Assembly: GCA_030590765.1 (NCBI GenBank)
Contig: JAUVCP010000017.1
Span: 1 to 12,293 of the forward strand
Length of the DNA stretch: 12,293 bases
Direction: 5' to 3'
DNA from: Flavobacteriaceae bacterium
Lineage (GTDB): Bacteria; Bacteroidota; Bacteroidia; Flavobacteriales; Flavobacteriaceae
In this document: one piece after another, positions 1 through 9,200 of the stretch
Numbering within the stretch: the stretch's first letter is position 1
How the letters are laid out: each line of letters opens with the position of its first letter
The notes under the pieces: model-generated
What the model was told of the DNA's origin: nothing
Database searches by the model: none
Seen by the model: the letters and a program-made list of their open reading frames with translations, nothing else
Made by a program: the position numbers and the translations under genes

Positions 1-51
1 GATATTACAAGATATCGTGCAATAGTTAAAGAATTAGGTTTAAGAAAATAA
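1..51 (+). CDS. rpsO: 30S ribosomal protein S15, C-terminal end (partial)
   Basis: The first 16 codons in frame 1 read DITRYRAIVKELGLRK and end in TAA. This matches the conserved C-terminus of ribosomal protein S15, which usually closes with a RYRxxxxxLGLRK-like stretch. S15 binds the central domain of 16S rRNA during 30S assembly. The gene begins left of the window. An intrinsic terminator follows within ten bases and pnp lies next on the same strand, which is the widely conserved rpsO-pnp order. The call rests on this short tail plus the neighbourhood. Confidence 0.88.
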   Translation, partial: DITRYRAIVKELGLRK

Positions 52-56
52 ATTTT

Positions 57-87
57 AGAGAGGCTTTATGCCTCTCTTTTATTTTTA
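57..87 (+). terminator. Intrinsic terminator after rpsO
   Basis: An 8-bp perfect stem pairs AGAGAGGC (57-64) with GCCTCTCT (70-77) around a 5-base loop. It runs into a T-rich tract that continues to about 87. It sits six bases after the rpsO stop and would end rpsO transcription, so pnp probably needs its own promoter or read-through. Confidence 0.9.
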
Positions 88-127
88 AAAGAAATCGAGT
101 AAATTCAAATTGAGTAATTTATTTGAT

Positions 128-135
128 TAAATTTG
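128..135 (+). promoter_or_regulatory. Possible -7 promoter element upstream of pnp
   Basis: TAAATTTG matches the Bacteroidota -7 consensus TAnnTTTG, in the 184-base gap between the rpsO terminator and pnp. A TTG at 110-112 is the only nearby -33 candidate, but the 15-base spacing is shorter than the usual roughly 19-21. The implied leader would be about 130 bases. One such match can occur by chance in AT-rich DNA, so this is tentative. Nothing else is recognisable in the gap. Confidence 0.3.
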
Positions 136-271
136 TGAAAAAATACTCAAATCTCAACAAAAAAATTTGATGAGAAACTAAGTAATTCATTGGCAAACAA
201 CAACACAACTACAAAGTTTAACCATGAATTAACAAATTTGCTTATAAAAAAGTGAATTCTAAAAACAAATT

Positions 272-2485
272 ATGATTCCAAAAGTATTTAAAGAGGTTAT
301 AGACCTTGGTGATGGAAGACAAATCTCCATCGAAACAGGAAAATTGGCAAAACAGGCACACGGTTCTGTTGTTGTTCAATCAGGTAACTGTATGCTATTA
401 TGTACAGTAGTATCTAATTACAAACAAAGTGACCTTGATTTTTTACCTTTAACAGTAGATTATCGTGAAAAATTTGCCGCATCAGGTCGTTATCCTGGTG
501 GTTTTTTCAAAAGAGAAGCAAGACCTAGTGATGGGGAAGTATTAACAATGAGATTGGTAGATCGTGTTTTACGTCCTCTTTTTCCTAAAGATTACCATGC
601 CGAAACGCAAGTAATGATTCAATTGATGTCTCATGACGAGAATGTAATGCCTGAAGCCATGGCTGGTTTAGCAGCATCTGCAGCAATTCAATTGTCAGAT
701 TTTCCATTTGAATGTGCTATTTCTGAAGTTCGTGTTGGACGTGTAAACGGTGAGTTTGTCATCAACCCAACAAGAGCACAATTAGCAGAATCTGATATCG
801 AAATGATGATTGGTGCTTCTGCTGATTCAGTAATGATGGTAGAAGGTGAAATGGATGAGGTTTCTGAAGAAGAAATGATAGAAGCAATTAAATTTGCGCA
901 CGAAGCAATTAAAGTACAATGTGCTGCTCAAGTTAAATTGGCTGAAGCTTTTGGTAAGAAAGAAGTTCGTGAATACCCTGTCGAAAGAGAAGATGCTGAT
1001 CTTGCTGAGAAGATTAAAGGTATGGCTTATGATAAAGTATACGCTATTGCTAAAAATGGTTCTTCAAAACAAGAAAGAACTAGTGCTTTCGCAGAAATAA
1101 AAGAAGAAGTTAAAGCAAGTTTTTCTGAAGAAGAAGTTGAAGATTATGGAGATTTAATATCTACGTATTATCACAAAGCAGAAAAAGCTGCAATCCGTAA
1201 TCTTACTTTAGATGAAGGTTTACGTTTAGATGGTAGAAAAACTACAGAGATTCGCCCTATTTGGTGTGAGGTTGATTATTTACCTTCAACTCATGGTTCG
1301 GCAATTTTTACTCGTGGTGAAACACAAGCATTAGCAACCGTAACTCTTGGAACTTCCAGAGAAGCAAATAAAATAGACATGCCTTCTTTTGAAGGAGAAG
1401 AAACCTTCTATTTACATTACAATTTCCCTCCATTTTGTACAGGTGAAGCAAGACCTTTAAGAGGTACTTCACGTAGAGAAGTGGGACATGGTAATTTAGC
1501 ACAACGTGCTTTAAAAGGTATGATTCCTTCTGATTGCCCTTACACAGTAAGAGTGGTATCTGAAGTGTTAGAATCTAATGGTTCATCATCTATGGCAACA
1601 GTTTGTTCTGGTACTATGGCATTAATGGATGCAGGTGTACAGATGAAAAGTCCGGTTTCAGGTATTGCAATGGGATTGATTTCTGATGCAGAAACAGGAA
1701 AATATGCTGTGTTATCTGATATTTTAGGAGATGAAGATCATTTAGGTGATATGGATTTTAAAGTAACCGGTACCGAAGAGGGTATTACTGCTTGTCAAAT
1801 GGATATCAAAGTAAAAGGATTATCTTATGAGATCTTGGTAAATGCATTGAAACAAGCTCGTGAAGGTCGTTTACATATTTTAGGTAAAATTACTGATACA
1901 ATTTCTGAAGCAAATGAAGATGTAAAAGCACATGCTCCAAAAATGGTTACAAGAACTATTCCAGGAGAATATATTGGTGCTTTAATTGGTCCTGGTGGAA
2001 AAGTGATTCAGGAATTACAAAAAGAAACAGGATGTACCATTGTAATTAATGAAGATCCCGTTACTGAAGAAGGTATTGTTGAAATTTTAGGAACAAACCA
2101 AGATGGAATTGATGCTGTATTAGCTAAAATAGACTCTTTATTATTCAAACCGGAAAAAGGAAATGTATACGAAGTAAAAGTGATCAAAATACTAGATTTT
2201 GGTGCTGTTGTTGAGTATGTGGAAGCTCCGGGTAATGAAGTTTTACTTCACGTAAGTGAATTGGCATGGGAACGTACCAATAACGTAACCGATGTTGTAA
2301 ATATGGGAGATCTTCTTGAAGTGAAATATTTTGGTGTTGATCCAAGAACACGTAAAGAAAAAGTTTCTCGTAAAGCTTTGTTAGATAAACCTGAAGGTTT
2401 TGTTGAAAGACCTCCTCGTGATAACAACAGAGGTAGAGATAACAGAGGTAGAGATAATCGAAATCGCGATAGACGAAGAGATTAA
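272..2485 (+). CDS. pnp: Polynucleotide phosphorylase (polyribonucleotide nucleotidyltransferase)
   Basis: PNPase is a trimeric cytoplasmic 3'-5' exoribonuclease that releases nucleoside diphosphates with phosphate and can also add tails. The 737 residues show the full family layout: a first RNase PH fold (about 13-145), an all-alpha linker (about 148-235), and a second RNase PH core (about 325-545). A KH domain follows with GPGG at 573-576, then an S1 domain (about 630-698). The phosphate-binding GSSS is at 437-440. The catalytic DHLGDMDFK segment supplies D489, D495 and K497, matching D486, D492 and K494 of the E. coli enzyme. The last 30 or so residues are an Arg/Asp/Asn-rich low-complexity tail. 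The ATG follows an A-rich leader with no Shine-Dalgarno box, as is usual in this phylum. The gene lies after rpsO but is separated from it by a terminator, and it ends in its own terminator. Confidence 0.98.
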   Translation: MIPKVFKEVIDLGDGRQISIETGKLAKQAHGSVVVQSGNCMLLCTVVSNYKQSDLDFLPLTVDYREKFAASGRYPGGFFKREARPSDGEVLTMRLVDRVLRPLFPKDYHAETQVMIQLMSHDENVMPEAMAGLAASAAIQLSDFPFECAISEVRVGRVNGEFVINPTRAQLAESDIEMMIGASADSVMMVEGEMDEVSEEEMIEAIKFAHEAIKVQCAAQVKLAEAFGKKEVREYPVEREDADLAEKIKGMAYDKVYAIAKNGSSKQERTSAFAEIKEEVKASFSEEEVEDYGDLISTYYHKAEKAAIRNLTLDEGLRLDGRKTTEIRPIWCEVDYLPSTHGSAIFTRGETQALATVTLGTSREANKIDMPSFEGEETFYLHYNFPPFCTGEARPLRGTSRREVGHGNLAQRALKGMIPSDCPYTVRVVSEVLESNGSSSMATVCSGTMALMDAGVQMKSPVSGIAMGLISDAETGKYAVLSDILGDEDHLGDMDFKVTGTEEGITACQMDIKVKGLSYEILVNALKQAREGRLHILGKITDTISEANEDVKAHAPKMVTRTIPGEYIGALIGPGGKVIQELQKETGCTIVINEDPVTEEGIVEILGTNQDGIDAVLAKIDSLLFKPEKGNVYEVKVIKILDFGAVVEYVEAPGNEVLLHVSELAWERTNNVTDVVNMGDLLEVKYFGVDPRTRKEKVSRKALLDKPEGFVERPPRDNNRGRDNRGRDNRNRDRRRD
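2426..2470 (+). repeat. 15-bp tandem repeat in the pnp C-terminal tail
   Basis: AACAGAGGTAGAGAT occurs twice in perfect tandem (2426-2440 and 2441-2455). A degenerate third unit follows (2456-2470). Each perfect unit encodes N-R-G-R-D in the pnp frame, and the third encodes N-R-N-R-D. The period is a multiple of three, so gain or loss of a unit keeps the frame. Confidence 0.9.
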
Positions 2486-2508
2486 TTCACTGCCTTAAAT
2501 ATTCGATT

Positions 2509-2540
2509 AAAACCACCTTTTTTAGGTGGTTTTTTATTTT
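2509..2540 (+). terminator. Intrinsic terminator after pnp
   Basis: A 10-bp perfect stem pairs AAAACCACCT (2509-2518) with AGGTGGTTTT (2524-2533) around a TTTTT loop. A T-rich tract follows to about 2540. It lies 23 bases after the pnp stop and separates pnp from rpoD. Confidence 0.93.
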
Positions 2541-2626
2541 TCTCACCTTTTTTGTAACATTTACTCTAGATTATACGTATTAGATATTGCAGACTTGATA
2601 AAACAAAATAAATTTTATAATAATAC

Positions 2627-3490
2627 ATGAGACAGCTAAAAATAACAAAACAGGTTACTAACCGTGAAACAGCGTCCTTAGATAAATATCTTCAGGAAAT
2701 TGGAAAAGTAGATTTGATCACAGCAGACATGGAGGTTGAATTGGCGCAACGTATCAAGGCCGGTGACCAGATAGCTTTAGAAAAATTAACAAAAGCAAAT
2801 TTACGATTTGTGGTATCTGTTGCAAAACAGTATCAAAATCAAGGTTTAACCTTACCGGATTTGATTAATGAAGGTAACTTAGGTTTGATAAAAGCAGCAA
2901 AACGATTTGATGAAACTCGTGGATTTAAATTTATTTCTTATGCTGTATGGTGGATTCGTCAATCTATTTTACAGGCATTGGCTGAGCAATCCAGAATTGT
3001 AAGATTGCCTTTGAATAAAATTGGCTCGATCAATAAGATTAATAAAACTTTTGCAAGATTAGAGCAAGAGAATGAAAGACCACCTTCTGCAGAGGAAATT
3101 GCAAAGGAACTGGATATGACAGTGACAGATGTAAAAGAATCCATGAAAAACTCTGGTCGTCACGTATCCATGGATGCTCCGTTAATTGAAGGTGAAGATT
3201 CAAATTTATATGATGTTTTAAACTCCGGAGAATCTCCAAACCCGGATAAAAGCTTATTGCATGAATCACTAAAAGTAGAAATTTTAAGAGCATTAGAAAC
3301 ACTTACTCCAAGAGAAGCTGATGTTGTTAAGTTATATTTCGGACTGGGAGATGCACACCCGATGACCTTAGAGGAAATCGGTGAAACTTTTGATCTTACA
3401 CGTGAGCGTGTTCGTCAAATCAAAGAAAAAGCGATCCGTAGATTGAAACACACTTCAAGAAGTAAAATTTTAAGAACCTATTTAGGTTAA
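2627..3490 (+). CDS. rpoD: Primary (housekeeping) RNA polymerase sigma factor, short Bacteroidota form
   Basis: This sigma-70 family subunit directs RNA polymerase to promoters. At 287 residues it starts almost directly with region 1.2 (about 15-47) and lacks both region 1.1 and the large non-conserved insert of the E. coli protein. Region 2 spans about 52-122, including [18 protein letters not shown] (core binding) and [15 protein letters not shown] (-10 recognition and melting). Region 3 spans about 131-208 and region 4 about 218-275. The region 4 helix-turn-helix has [31 protein letters not shown] residues near 247-273. This compact form is established as the primary sigma factor in Bacteroidota, which read TTG/TAnnTTTG promoters. 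The gene stands alone between the pnp terminator and its own. I see no convincing promoter in its 86-base upstream gap. A stress-sigma paralogue is less likely, given the near-complete match to primary-sigma motifs. Confidence 0.96.
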   Translation: MRQLKITKQVTNRETASLDKYLQEIGKVDLITADMEVELAQRIKAGDQIALEKLTKANLRFVVSVAKQYQNQGLTLPDLINEGNLGLIKAAKRFDETRGFKFISYAVWWIRQSILQALAEQSRIVRLPLNKIGSINKINKTFARLEQENERPPSAEEIAKELDMTVTDVKESMKNSGRHVSMDAPLIEGEDSNLYDVLNSGESPNPDKSLLHESLKVEILRALETLTPREADVVKLYFGLGDAHPMTLEEIGETFDLTRERVRQIKEKAIRRLKHTSRSKILRTYLG

Positions 3491-3510
3491 TACCTTTTGG
3501 ATTAGACAAT

Positions 3511-3542
3511 AAAAAGCTCATGAAAATTCATGAGCTTTTTTT
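3511..3542 (+). terminator. Intrinsic terminator after rpoD
   Basis: A perfect 13-bp stem pairs 3511-3523 (AAAAAGCTCATGA) with 3528-3540 (TCATGAGCTTTTT). The loop has four bases and the T-run continues to 3542. The A-run on the left makes it look bidirectional, but both flanking genes are on the plus strand. It isolates rpoD from rpe. Confidence 0.95.
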
Positions 3543-3577
3543 ATACCAAATTTTTAATATCGAATTATTATTTACCC

Positions 3578-3585
3578 TACTTTTG
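3578..3585 (+). promoter_or_regulatory. Candidate -7 promoter element for rpe
   Basis: TACTTTTG fits the Bacteroidota -7 consensus TAnnTTTG and is followed by the C often seen after it. It lies 16 bases before the rpe ATG and just after the rpoD terminator, so the transcript would have a very short leader. No clear TTG -33 motif is present at the usual distance; that stretch is T-rich. The position supports independent transcription of rpe. Confidence 0.55.
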
Positions 3586-3601
3586 CCAAAAACAAACTAT
3601 C

Positions 3602-4255
3602 ATGTCACATCTTATTGCTCCATCAATTTTAGCAGCAGATTTTGCCAATCTTCAAAAAGAAATAGAAATGGTTAATCAAAGTGAAGCCGACTGGTTTCAT
3701 ATTGATGTAATGGATGGCGTTTTTGTACCAAATATTTCATTTGGAATGCCTGTTATTGCTGCTATCAAAAAGCATGCAAAAAAAACGATGGATGTTCATT
3801 TGATGATCGTTGATCCAGATAGGTTTATTAAAAATTTTAAAAAAGCTGGAGCTGACATTTTAACAGTACATTACGAAGCCTGTAATCATTTACACCGAAC
3901 TGTTCAGGCAATAAAACAAGAAGGTATGCAGGCAGCAGTTTCTTTAAATCCGCACACACCCGTTGCTGTATTGGAAGATATTATTGCAGATTTGGATATG
4001 GTTTTGATCATGAGTGTCAATCCTGGTTTTGGCGGACAAAGTTTTATTGAAAATACCTATAAAAAAATTAAGCAATTACGTGAATTGATTGATAAATCCG
4101 GTTCAAAGGCTCTTATTGAAGTAGATGGAGGTGTAAGTGATCAAAATATTAAAAAACTGGTTGCTACAGGTGCAAATGTATTGGTTGCAGGTAGTTTTGT
4201 TTTTAAAAGCAAAGATCCTTTGGAGACCATTCACAACTTAAAAAATCTGAAATAA
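3602..4255 (+). CDS. rpe: Ribulose-phosphate 3-epimerase
   Basis: This enzyme interconverts D-ribulose 5-phosphate and D-xylulose 5-phosphate in the cytoplasmic pentose phosphate pathway. The 217 residues form a complete TIM-barrel epimerase of normal length. The family opening SHLIAPSILAADF is present. HIDVMDG supplies metal ligands H33 and D35, and MDVHLMI supplies H66. The phosphate loop NPGFGGQ is at 140-146, and EVDGGV supplies D175. D35 and D175 are the expected acid/base pair. The frame stays open upstream to an ATG at 3530, but that start lies inside the rpoD terminator and would add 24 unconserved residues. The ATG at 3602 begins exactly at the conserved N-terminus, so I chose it. 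The stop lies 9 bases from the stop of convergent recJ. Confidence 0.96.
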   Translation: MSHLIAPSILAADFANLQKEIEMVNQSEADWFHIDVMDGVFVPNISFGMPVIAAIKKHAKKTMDVHLMIVDPDRFIKNFKKAGADILTVHYEACNHLHRTVQAIKQEGMQAAVSLNPHTPVAVLEDIIADLDMVLIMSVNPGFGGQSFIENTYKKIKQLRELIDKSGSKALIEVDGGVSDQNIKKLVATGANVLVAGSFVFKSKDPLETIHNLKNLK

Positions 4256-4264
4256 ATTCATTTT

Positions 4265-5965
4265 TTATTCTCCCGGTTTAATATCTTTTAAATTTAATTG
4301 AAGAGAAGTAATTCCATTCCAATGATTTTCTTCTATGGTAAATACAGCATCAAATGAATTACCATTATTGATCTCATTAAACTTATCTCCTAGCCCAAAA
4401 CCAATAGCATTATACGTTTTTTGATCTGCCCCCGATATGATATTTAGTTTTAAATGTTCTCCCTCTTTTCCAACTTTTTTACCATAACCATTATCTCGCA
4501 AACCAGTTGCTTTAAAAACAGGCTTCATATTCTTTGGACCAAAAGGACCAAATTGCTTGATAATCCTGTTAAACTTTGGAGTAATATCTGATAAAAAAAG
4601 GTCAGCATCAATAACAATCTCAGGAATAAGCAGTTCTTTAGGGATGGTTTCCTCTACCACTTTTTCAAACAGATCTTTAAATTTTAGATAATTCTCTGGT
4701 TTTAAAGTAAGTCCGGCAGCATATTTATGTCCGCCAAATTGCTCAATATATGCACTGCTCTTTTCCAAAGCATTGTAAATATCAAAACCTTTTACTGATC
4801 TTGCCGAGGCAGCCAAAAAATCACCACTTTTAGTAAACACTAAAGTTGGTCGGTAATATGTTTCAATCAATCGGGAAGCAACGATTCCAATCACTCCTTT
4901 ATGCCATCCAGGATCAAAAACAACACTAGTAAAATTCTCTTTTTCTTTATTTTGTTCAATCTGTTGCAGAGCTTCTTTTGTAATGATCTTTTCAAGATCT
5001 TTTCTTGTAAAATTAAACTGTTCAATTTCAGATGCGCCTTTTTGCGCCTTTTCTATATTGCGTTCAATTAAAAGCTCAACGGCATATAATCCGTGTTTAA
5101 TTCTTCCTGCCGCATTAATTCGGGGAGCTATCACAAAAACAACATCTGTAATGGTTAGTGCTTCTTTTTCTTGATTTTGAACTAGAGCTTTGATACCCGG
5201 ACGAGGATTTGAATTGATCACATCCAAACCAACAGCAGCAAGAATTCGGTTTTCACCGATAATAGGTACTATATCAGCAGCAATGGCAGTTGCAACAAGA
5301 TCTAAATATGGAATAAGATCATCCATAGTTTGATCCTTTTTTTCGGCAATAGCCTGAATTAACTTAAATCCAATCCCACAACCACACAATTCATCATAAG
5401 GATAATTGCAATCTTCACGTTTTGGATCTAAAACTGCTATGGCCTTTGGAATTTTATCTCCGGGACGATGATGATCACAAATGATAAAATCAATATTCTT
5501 GTTATTGGCATAGTTAATTTTATCAATTGCTTTGATACCACAATCCAAAGCAATAATCAAAGTAATATCATTATCGCTGGCGAAATCAATGCTTTTATAC
5601 GAAATACCATACCCTTCATCATATCTGTCGGGTATATAAGTAGTAACATGTGGATAAAAAGTGGTTAAATAACAATAAACCAATGCTACAGAAGTAGTAC
5701 CATCTACATCGTAATCTCCATAAACCATTATTTTTTCCTGTTGGGCAACTGCATTTTCAATTCTCTTCACTGCCAGATCCATATCTTTCATTAAATAAGG
5801 ATCGTGCAGATCATTTAAATTTGGCCTGAAAAAATATTTGGCCTGCTCAAAAGTTTCAATATCCCGTTGCACCAGCAATCTGGCAATAGTACGATCAATA
5901 CCAAGATCTGCACTTAGTTTATCAACTTTCTCTATTTCAGGATTGCTTTTATTTTTCCAGCGCAT
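4265..5965 (-). CDS. recJ: Single-stranded-DNA-specific exonuclease RecJ
   Basis: RecJ degrades single-stranded DNA 5' to 3' in recombination repair, mismatch repair and stalled-fork processing, using Mn2+ or Mg2+. The 566-residue product has the usual length. DHH-domain motifs appear in order: DYDVDGTTS (D84, D86, D88), ALDCG (D141) and CDHHRPGD (D164, H165, H166). The DHHA1 domain has FGGHKYAAGLT near residue 410. A C-terminal segment from about 455 fits the RecJ OB-fold, which helps bind DNA. All the metal-binding residues I looked for are present. The ATG at 5965 precedes MRWKNKSNPE, a plausible cytoplasmic start with no signal peptide. The gene is transcribed alone on the minus strand, convergent with rpe and divergent from the susC-like gene. 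Confidence 0.96.
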   Translation of the reverse strand: MRWKNKSNPEIEKVDKLSADLGIDRTIARLLVQRDIETFEQAKYFFRPNLNDLHDPYLMKDMDLAVKRIENAVAQQEKIMVYGDYDVDGTTSVALVYCYLTTFYPHVTTYIPDRYDEGYGISYKSIDFASDNDITLIIALDCGIKAIDKINYANNKNIDFIICDHHRPGDKIPKAIAVLDPKREDCNYPYDELCGCGIGFKLIQAIAEKKDQTMDDLIPYLDLVATAIAADIVPIIGENRILAAVGLDVINSNPRPGIKALVQNQEKEALTITDVVFVIAPRINAAGRIKHGLYAVELLIERNIEKAQKGASEIEQFNFTRKDLEKIITKEALQQIEQNKEKENFTSVVFDPGWHKGVIGIVASRLIETYYRPTLVFTKSGDFLAASARSVKGFDIYNALEKSSAYIEQFGGHKYAAGLTLKPENYLKFKDLFEKVVEETIPKELLIPEIVIDADLFLSDITPKFNRIIKQFGPFGPKNMKPVFKATGLRDNGYGKKVGKEGEHLKLNIISGADQKTYNAIGFGLGDKFNEINNGNSFDAVFTIEENHWNGITSLQLNLKDIKPGE

Positions 5966-6021
5966 ATATCAAATTTATGAGGCATTACAATATCTCATTA
6001 TGAATTTATGTTTTCTATTAT

Positions 6022-6029
6022 CAAAAGTA
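6022..6029 (-). promoter_or_regulatory. Candidate -7 promoter element for recJ
   Basis: Read on the minus strand this is TACTTTTG, the same octamer found before rpe and a match to TAnnTTTG. It lies 56 bases upstream of the recJ ATG. No TTG is found about 19-21 bases further upstream, so support comes from the -7 element and its position only. Confidence 0.42.
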
Positions 6030-6123
6030 AACAATATTACACCTAAAAAAGAGAAGAAAATAACTAAGAAATATTCAATATTTATAATCTATAAGCAATT
6101 ATTACTTGATTAATGTTAAATAA

Positions 6124-6149
6124 TGCACGTTTTTATGCGTTTTTGTGCA
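6124..6149. repeat. Inverted and tandem repeat upstream of the susC-like gene (possible operator)
   Basis: Two adjacent 10-base units, CGTTTTTATG (6128-6137) and CGTTTTTGTG (6138-6147), differ at one position. An inverted repeat, TGCAC (6124-6128) and GTGCA (6145-6149), with 16 bases between its arms, frames them. The structure ends on the TTG at 6143-6145 that could be the susC -33 element. The placement suits a regulator-binding site, but no regulator is identified and the repeats are short. Confidence 0.35.
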
Positions 6150-6176
6150 ATTTTTAACAATTATACCCTATATTAG
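6143..6176 (+). promoter_or_regulatory. Possible promoter of the susC-susD operon
   Basis: A TTG at 6143-6145 (in a TTTTTG run) is followed after 23 bases by TATATTAG at 6169-6176. The latter differs at one position from the Bacteroidota -7 consensus TAnnTTTG. The spacing is at the long end of the known range. It lies 52 bases before the susC ATG, and no better match is present in the 263-base gap. The rest of that gap is AT-rich and holds no gene I can support. Confidence 0.4.
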
Positions 6177-6228
6177 CTTTATTATTAATTCAAAAAATAT
6201 TAATTATTAACAAAAATTCAATCAAATT

Positions 6229-9200
6229 ATGAGAAACAAGTACTTGTTTTCTTTATTGGTTTTATTTATTTCAGCCTCTCAAATGTTGTTTGCACAAACA
6301 ACTGTAGGAGGAACGGTTACAGATGAATCTGGAGCTGTATTACCTGGAGTGAATATACTTGTTAAAGGAACAACAGAAGGGGCAGCAACCGATTTTGATG
6401 GAAAGTATGCAATAGAAGCTTCGCAGGGAGATGTGTTGGTATTTTCATTTATTGGTTTTGCAAACCAGGAAGTTACAGTATCTGGGAATACTGTAAATGT
6501 GTCTTTAATTGAAGATGCAAATGAACTAGATGAGGTTGTAATAACAACAGCCTTTGGTATTGGCCAAAAGGAAAAAGAATTGGCTTATTCTGTATCACAA
6601 GTTAAAACGGAAGATCTTGATCTTTCAGGACAAACCAATGCGGTTTCTGCATTACAAGGTAGAGTTGCAGGTTTAAGTGTTGCACCAAGTTCGGGTACAG
6701 CAGGTGGTAGTGTTGATATTTTGATAAGGGGAGTTTCTTCTATGAATCCTAGTCAAAATAATCAACCTTTGATCATTGTTGATGGAGTGTCTATTAATAA
6801 TGATACAGGCGCATCAAATTTAACACCTTCAGAGGGTGCTGGCTCATCAGGATCTTCGTCAACTGCTCAATTTGGTCTTTCCAGTAGAGCAGGAGATATC
6901 AACCCAGATGATATTGAAACCTACAATATATTAAAGGGTACTGCGGCAACAGCACTTTATGGAATAAGAGGTGCAAATGGTGTAATTGTAATTACTACCA
7001 AAAAAGGTCAACAGGGTAAAGCTAAAGTAAATATTTCTATGTCAACTACTTTTAGTAAGGTTACAAAAGCACCTGAACAGCAAAAATTATATCGTGAAGG
7101 TTATACCCAAATTCCTGAAGTGTTATACACCCCTGAAACGGAAACTGGTTTTACCAAAGTAAGTACAAGTACACCATTTCATACATGGGGTCCTTTATAT
7201 TCGGATGATGAATATATAAAACCTGACGGAACAGTAGTTGATCTATCAAACGATCGTTTTTACGATCCTTATGAATTGTTTAGAACCGGTATTAACAATA
7301 CTATAAACTTTAATATTGCCGGAGCAAATGAGAAGTTGGATTATTATTTTTCAGTAGGAAATGTTGGATCAACAGGTACAACTCCAGGGAATGAATTTGA
7401 TAAAACAACTGTAAGATTCAAAGCAGGTTATCAGGTATCCAATACTTTTAAAATCAGCTCATCTGTTCAATACACAAATTCAGATAACAGACAACCTGCA
7501 GGAGGTGATAAATCGGTAATGAGTGCGTTGGCATATTATTCACCAACTTTCCCAATTAATGATTATAAAAATCCTGATGGAACTCAGCGAATTTTTACGC
7601 CATGGATTGATAATCCTCGTTACAATGCAGAAGTTAGTGGTTTGACACAAGACAACAATCGCTGGATTGGGAATCTTAATTTAAACTGGGCTCCTGCAGA
7701 ATGGGTAAATGTAAATTATACAGCACAAGTGGATAATTATACGGAATTACAAAATCGTTTTGTCGCTCCTGAATTAGATCTGGGATCTAAAGTAAACGGA
7801 TCTATAATCAATCAGGCAAAAGAATATTTCGGATTAGAATCTAACCTGATCGTTTCTTTTAAGAAAGACTTTTCTGATAAATTCCATAGTTCTTACCTAA
7901 TTGGTAATCAAATTACTGATTTTAAACGAGATTATCAGTGGCAAAGAGGTGAAGGGTTTAATATCCCTCACTTTAATAATATGAGTAATACAGCAAACAG
8001 AACCGCACAAAACTGGACCACACAAGAACGTTTGATCGGTGTATTTGGAGAAGCAAAATTTGATTATGATAACATATTATTCTTAACTATTGCAGGTAGA
8101 AATGACTGGGTTTCAACATTACCAGAAGATAATAATAGTTTTTTCTACCCATCTGTAAGTTTAGCCTGGGATATGTCCAGACTTTTTGGTGAGAATGATT
8201 TCTTTTCATTTGGTAAATTAAGAGGATCTTATGCTGAAGTTGGAAACGGAACAACATTTGGAAAAACAGGATTATTAGGAGAACAGTTTTATCCTGCCAG
8301 TAATTTTCCATGGGGTAATTCGGGAGGTTTGAGTACGGCTACTAAAGTTGGCCATGCTGATCTTAAACCAGAGCGTACAAAAGGCTGGGAAGTTGGTACC
8401 GATTTACGTTTCTTTAGAAATCGTTTACGTTTTGATTATGCTTATTATGTATCAGATACTTATGACGCAATCTTTAATGTACCTTTAGCTCATTCAACAG
8501 GTATTGAAGAGTATACAAGAAATGCAGGCCATTACCAAACAAAAGGACATGAATTGATGATTAGCGGTACTGTAATTAAAAACAAAGATTTTTCATGGGA
8601 TTTAATATATAATTTCGGTAAAAATGAAGGTAAAGTAGTTGATTTACCTGAGGATGTTAATAGTATGTATTTTTATGGAGATGGAGGTCCTGAAATATTC
8701 TTAGATCTAAAAGAAGGCGACAAAATGGGTACTCTTTACGGATATAACTGGGAGTATAAAGATGGTCAGCGCTTTATTGATACTGATGGTTATCCAAATC
8801 TGGAATATGATAGTGATGGTAATGGCGAAGATAATTATTCCATAGTAGGTAACGCAATGCCAGATTTTAATATGTCAATCGGATCAGATTTTAGATGGAA
8901 AAATTTTAGATTTAATTTCTTGGTTGAATGGCAAGAAGGTGGTGATAAATACAGCTGGGCGCGTCGTACAATGATTAGAAATGGTACAAGTATTGTAACC
9001 GAATTAAGGAATATTGACGACTATGTTTTAGATGGTGTTATGGAAGATCCTGCTAATCCTGGTAATTATGTTCAAAATACAATTCCAACCGCCTATGGTT
9101 TAGATGAAAGCTACTACAGAAGCTGGAATAAATTTACAGGTGCTGCAGAAGTTTATTTACAAGATGCCTCATTTGTTAAATTAAGAAATATTGGTATATC

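Noticed and set aside
894..1502. Short open frames inside pnp on both strands
   Set aside because: They are out-of-frame or antisense shadows of a well-conserved gene and show no domain of their own.
3530..3601. N-terminal extension of rpe from the ATG at 3530
   Set aside because: It starts inside the rpoD terminator stem and adds 24 residues with no family conservation. The candidate promoter at 3578-3585 would also lie inside it. The ATG at 3602 matches the conserved N-terminus.
4249..4270. Bidirectional terminator between rpe and recJ
   Set aside because: Only a 6-bp all-AT stem (4251-4256 with 4264-4269) can form. That is too weak to annotate as a terminator.
5970..5977. Minus-strand TAAATTTG as the recJ promoter
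   Set aside because: It ends only 4 bases before the recJ ATG, so transcription would begin at or inside the start codon. The element at 6022-6029 is better placed.
5838..6113. Plus-strand open frame of 91 codons across the recJ start and the intergenic region
   Set aside because: Its first half is the antisense of recJ and the rest is low-complexity AT-rich sequence. It has no recognisable domain, signal or start context.
8779..8832. EF-hand-like calcium site (DTDG and DSDGNGED) in the SusC-type protein
   Set aside because: The spacing lacks the glutamate expected at position 12 of an EF-hand loop. SusC-family proteins commonly carry an acidic DxNGDG loop at this point, so it is a family feature and not a separate domain.
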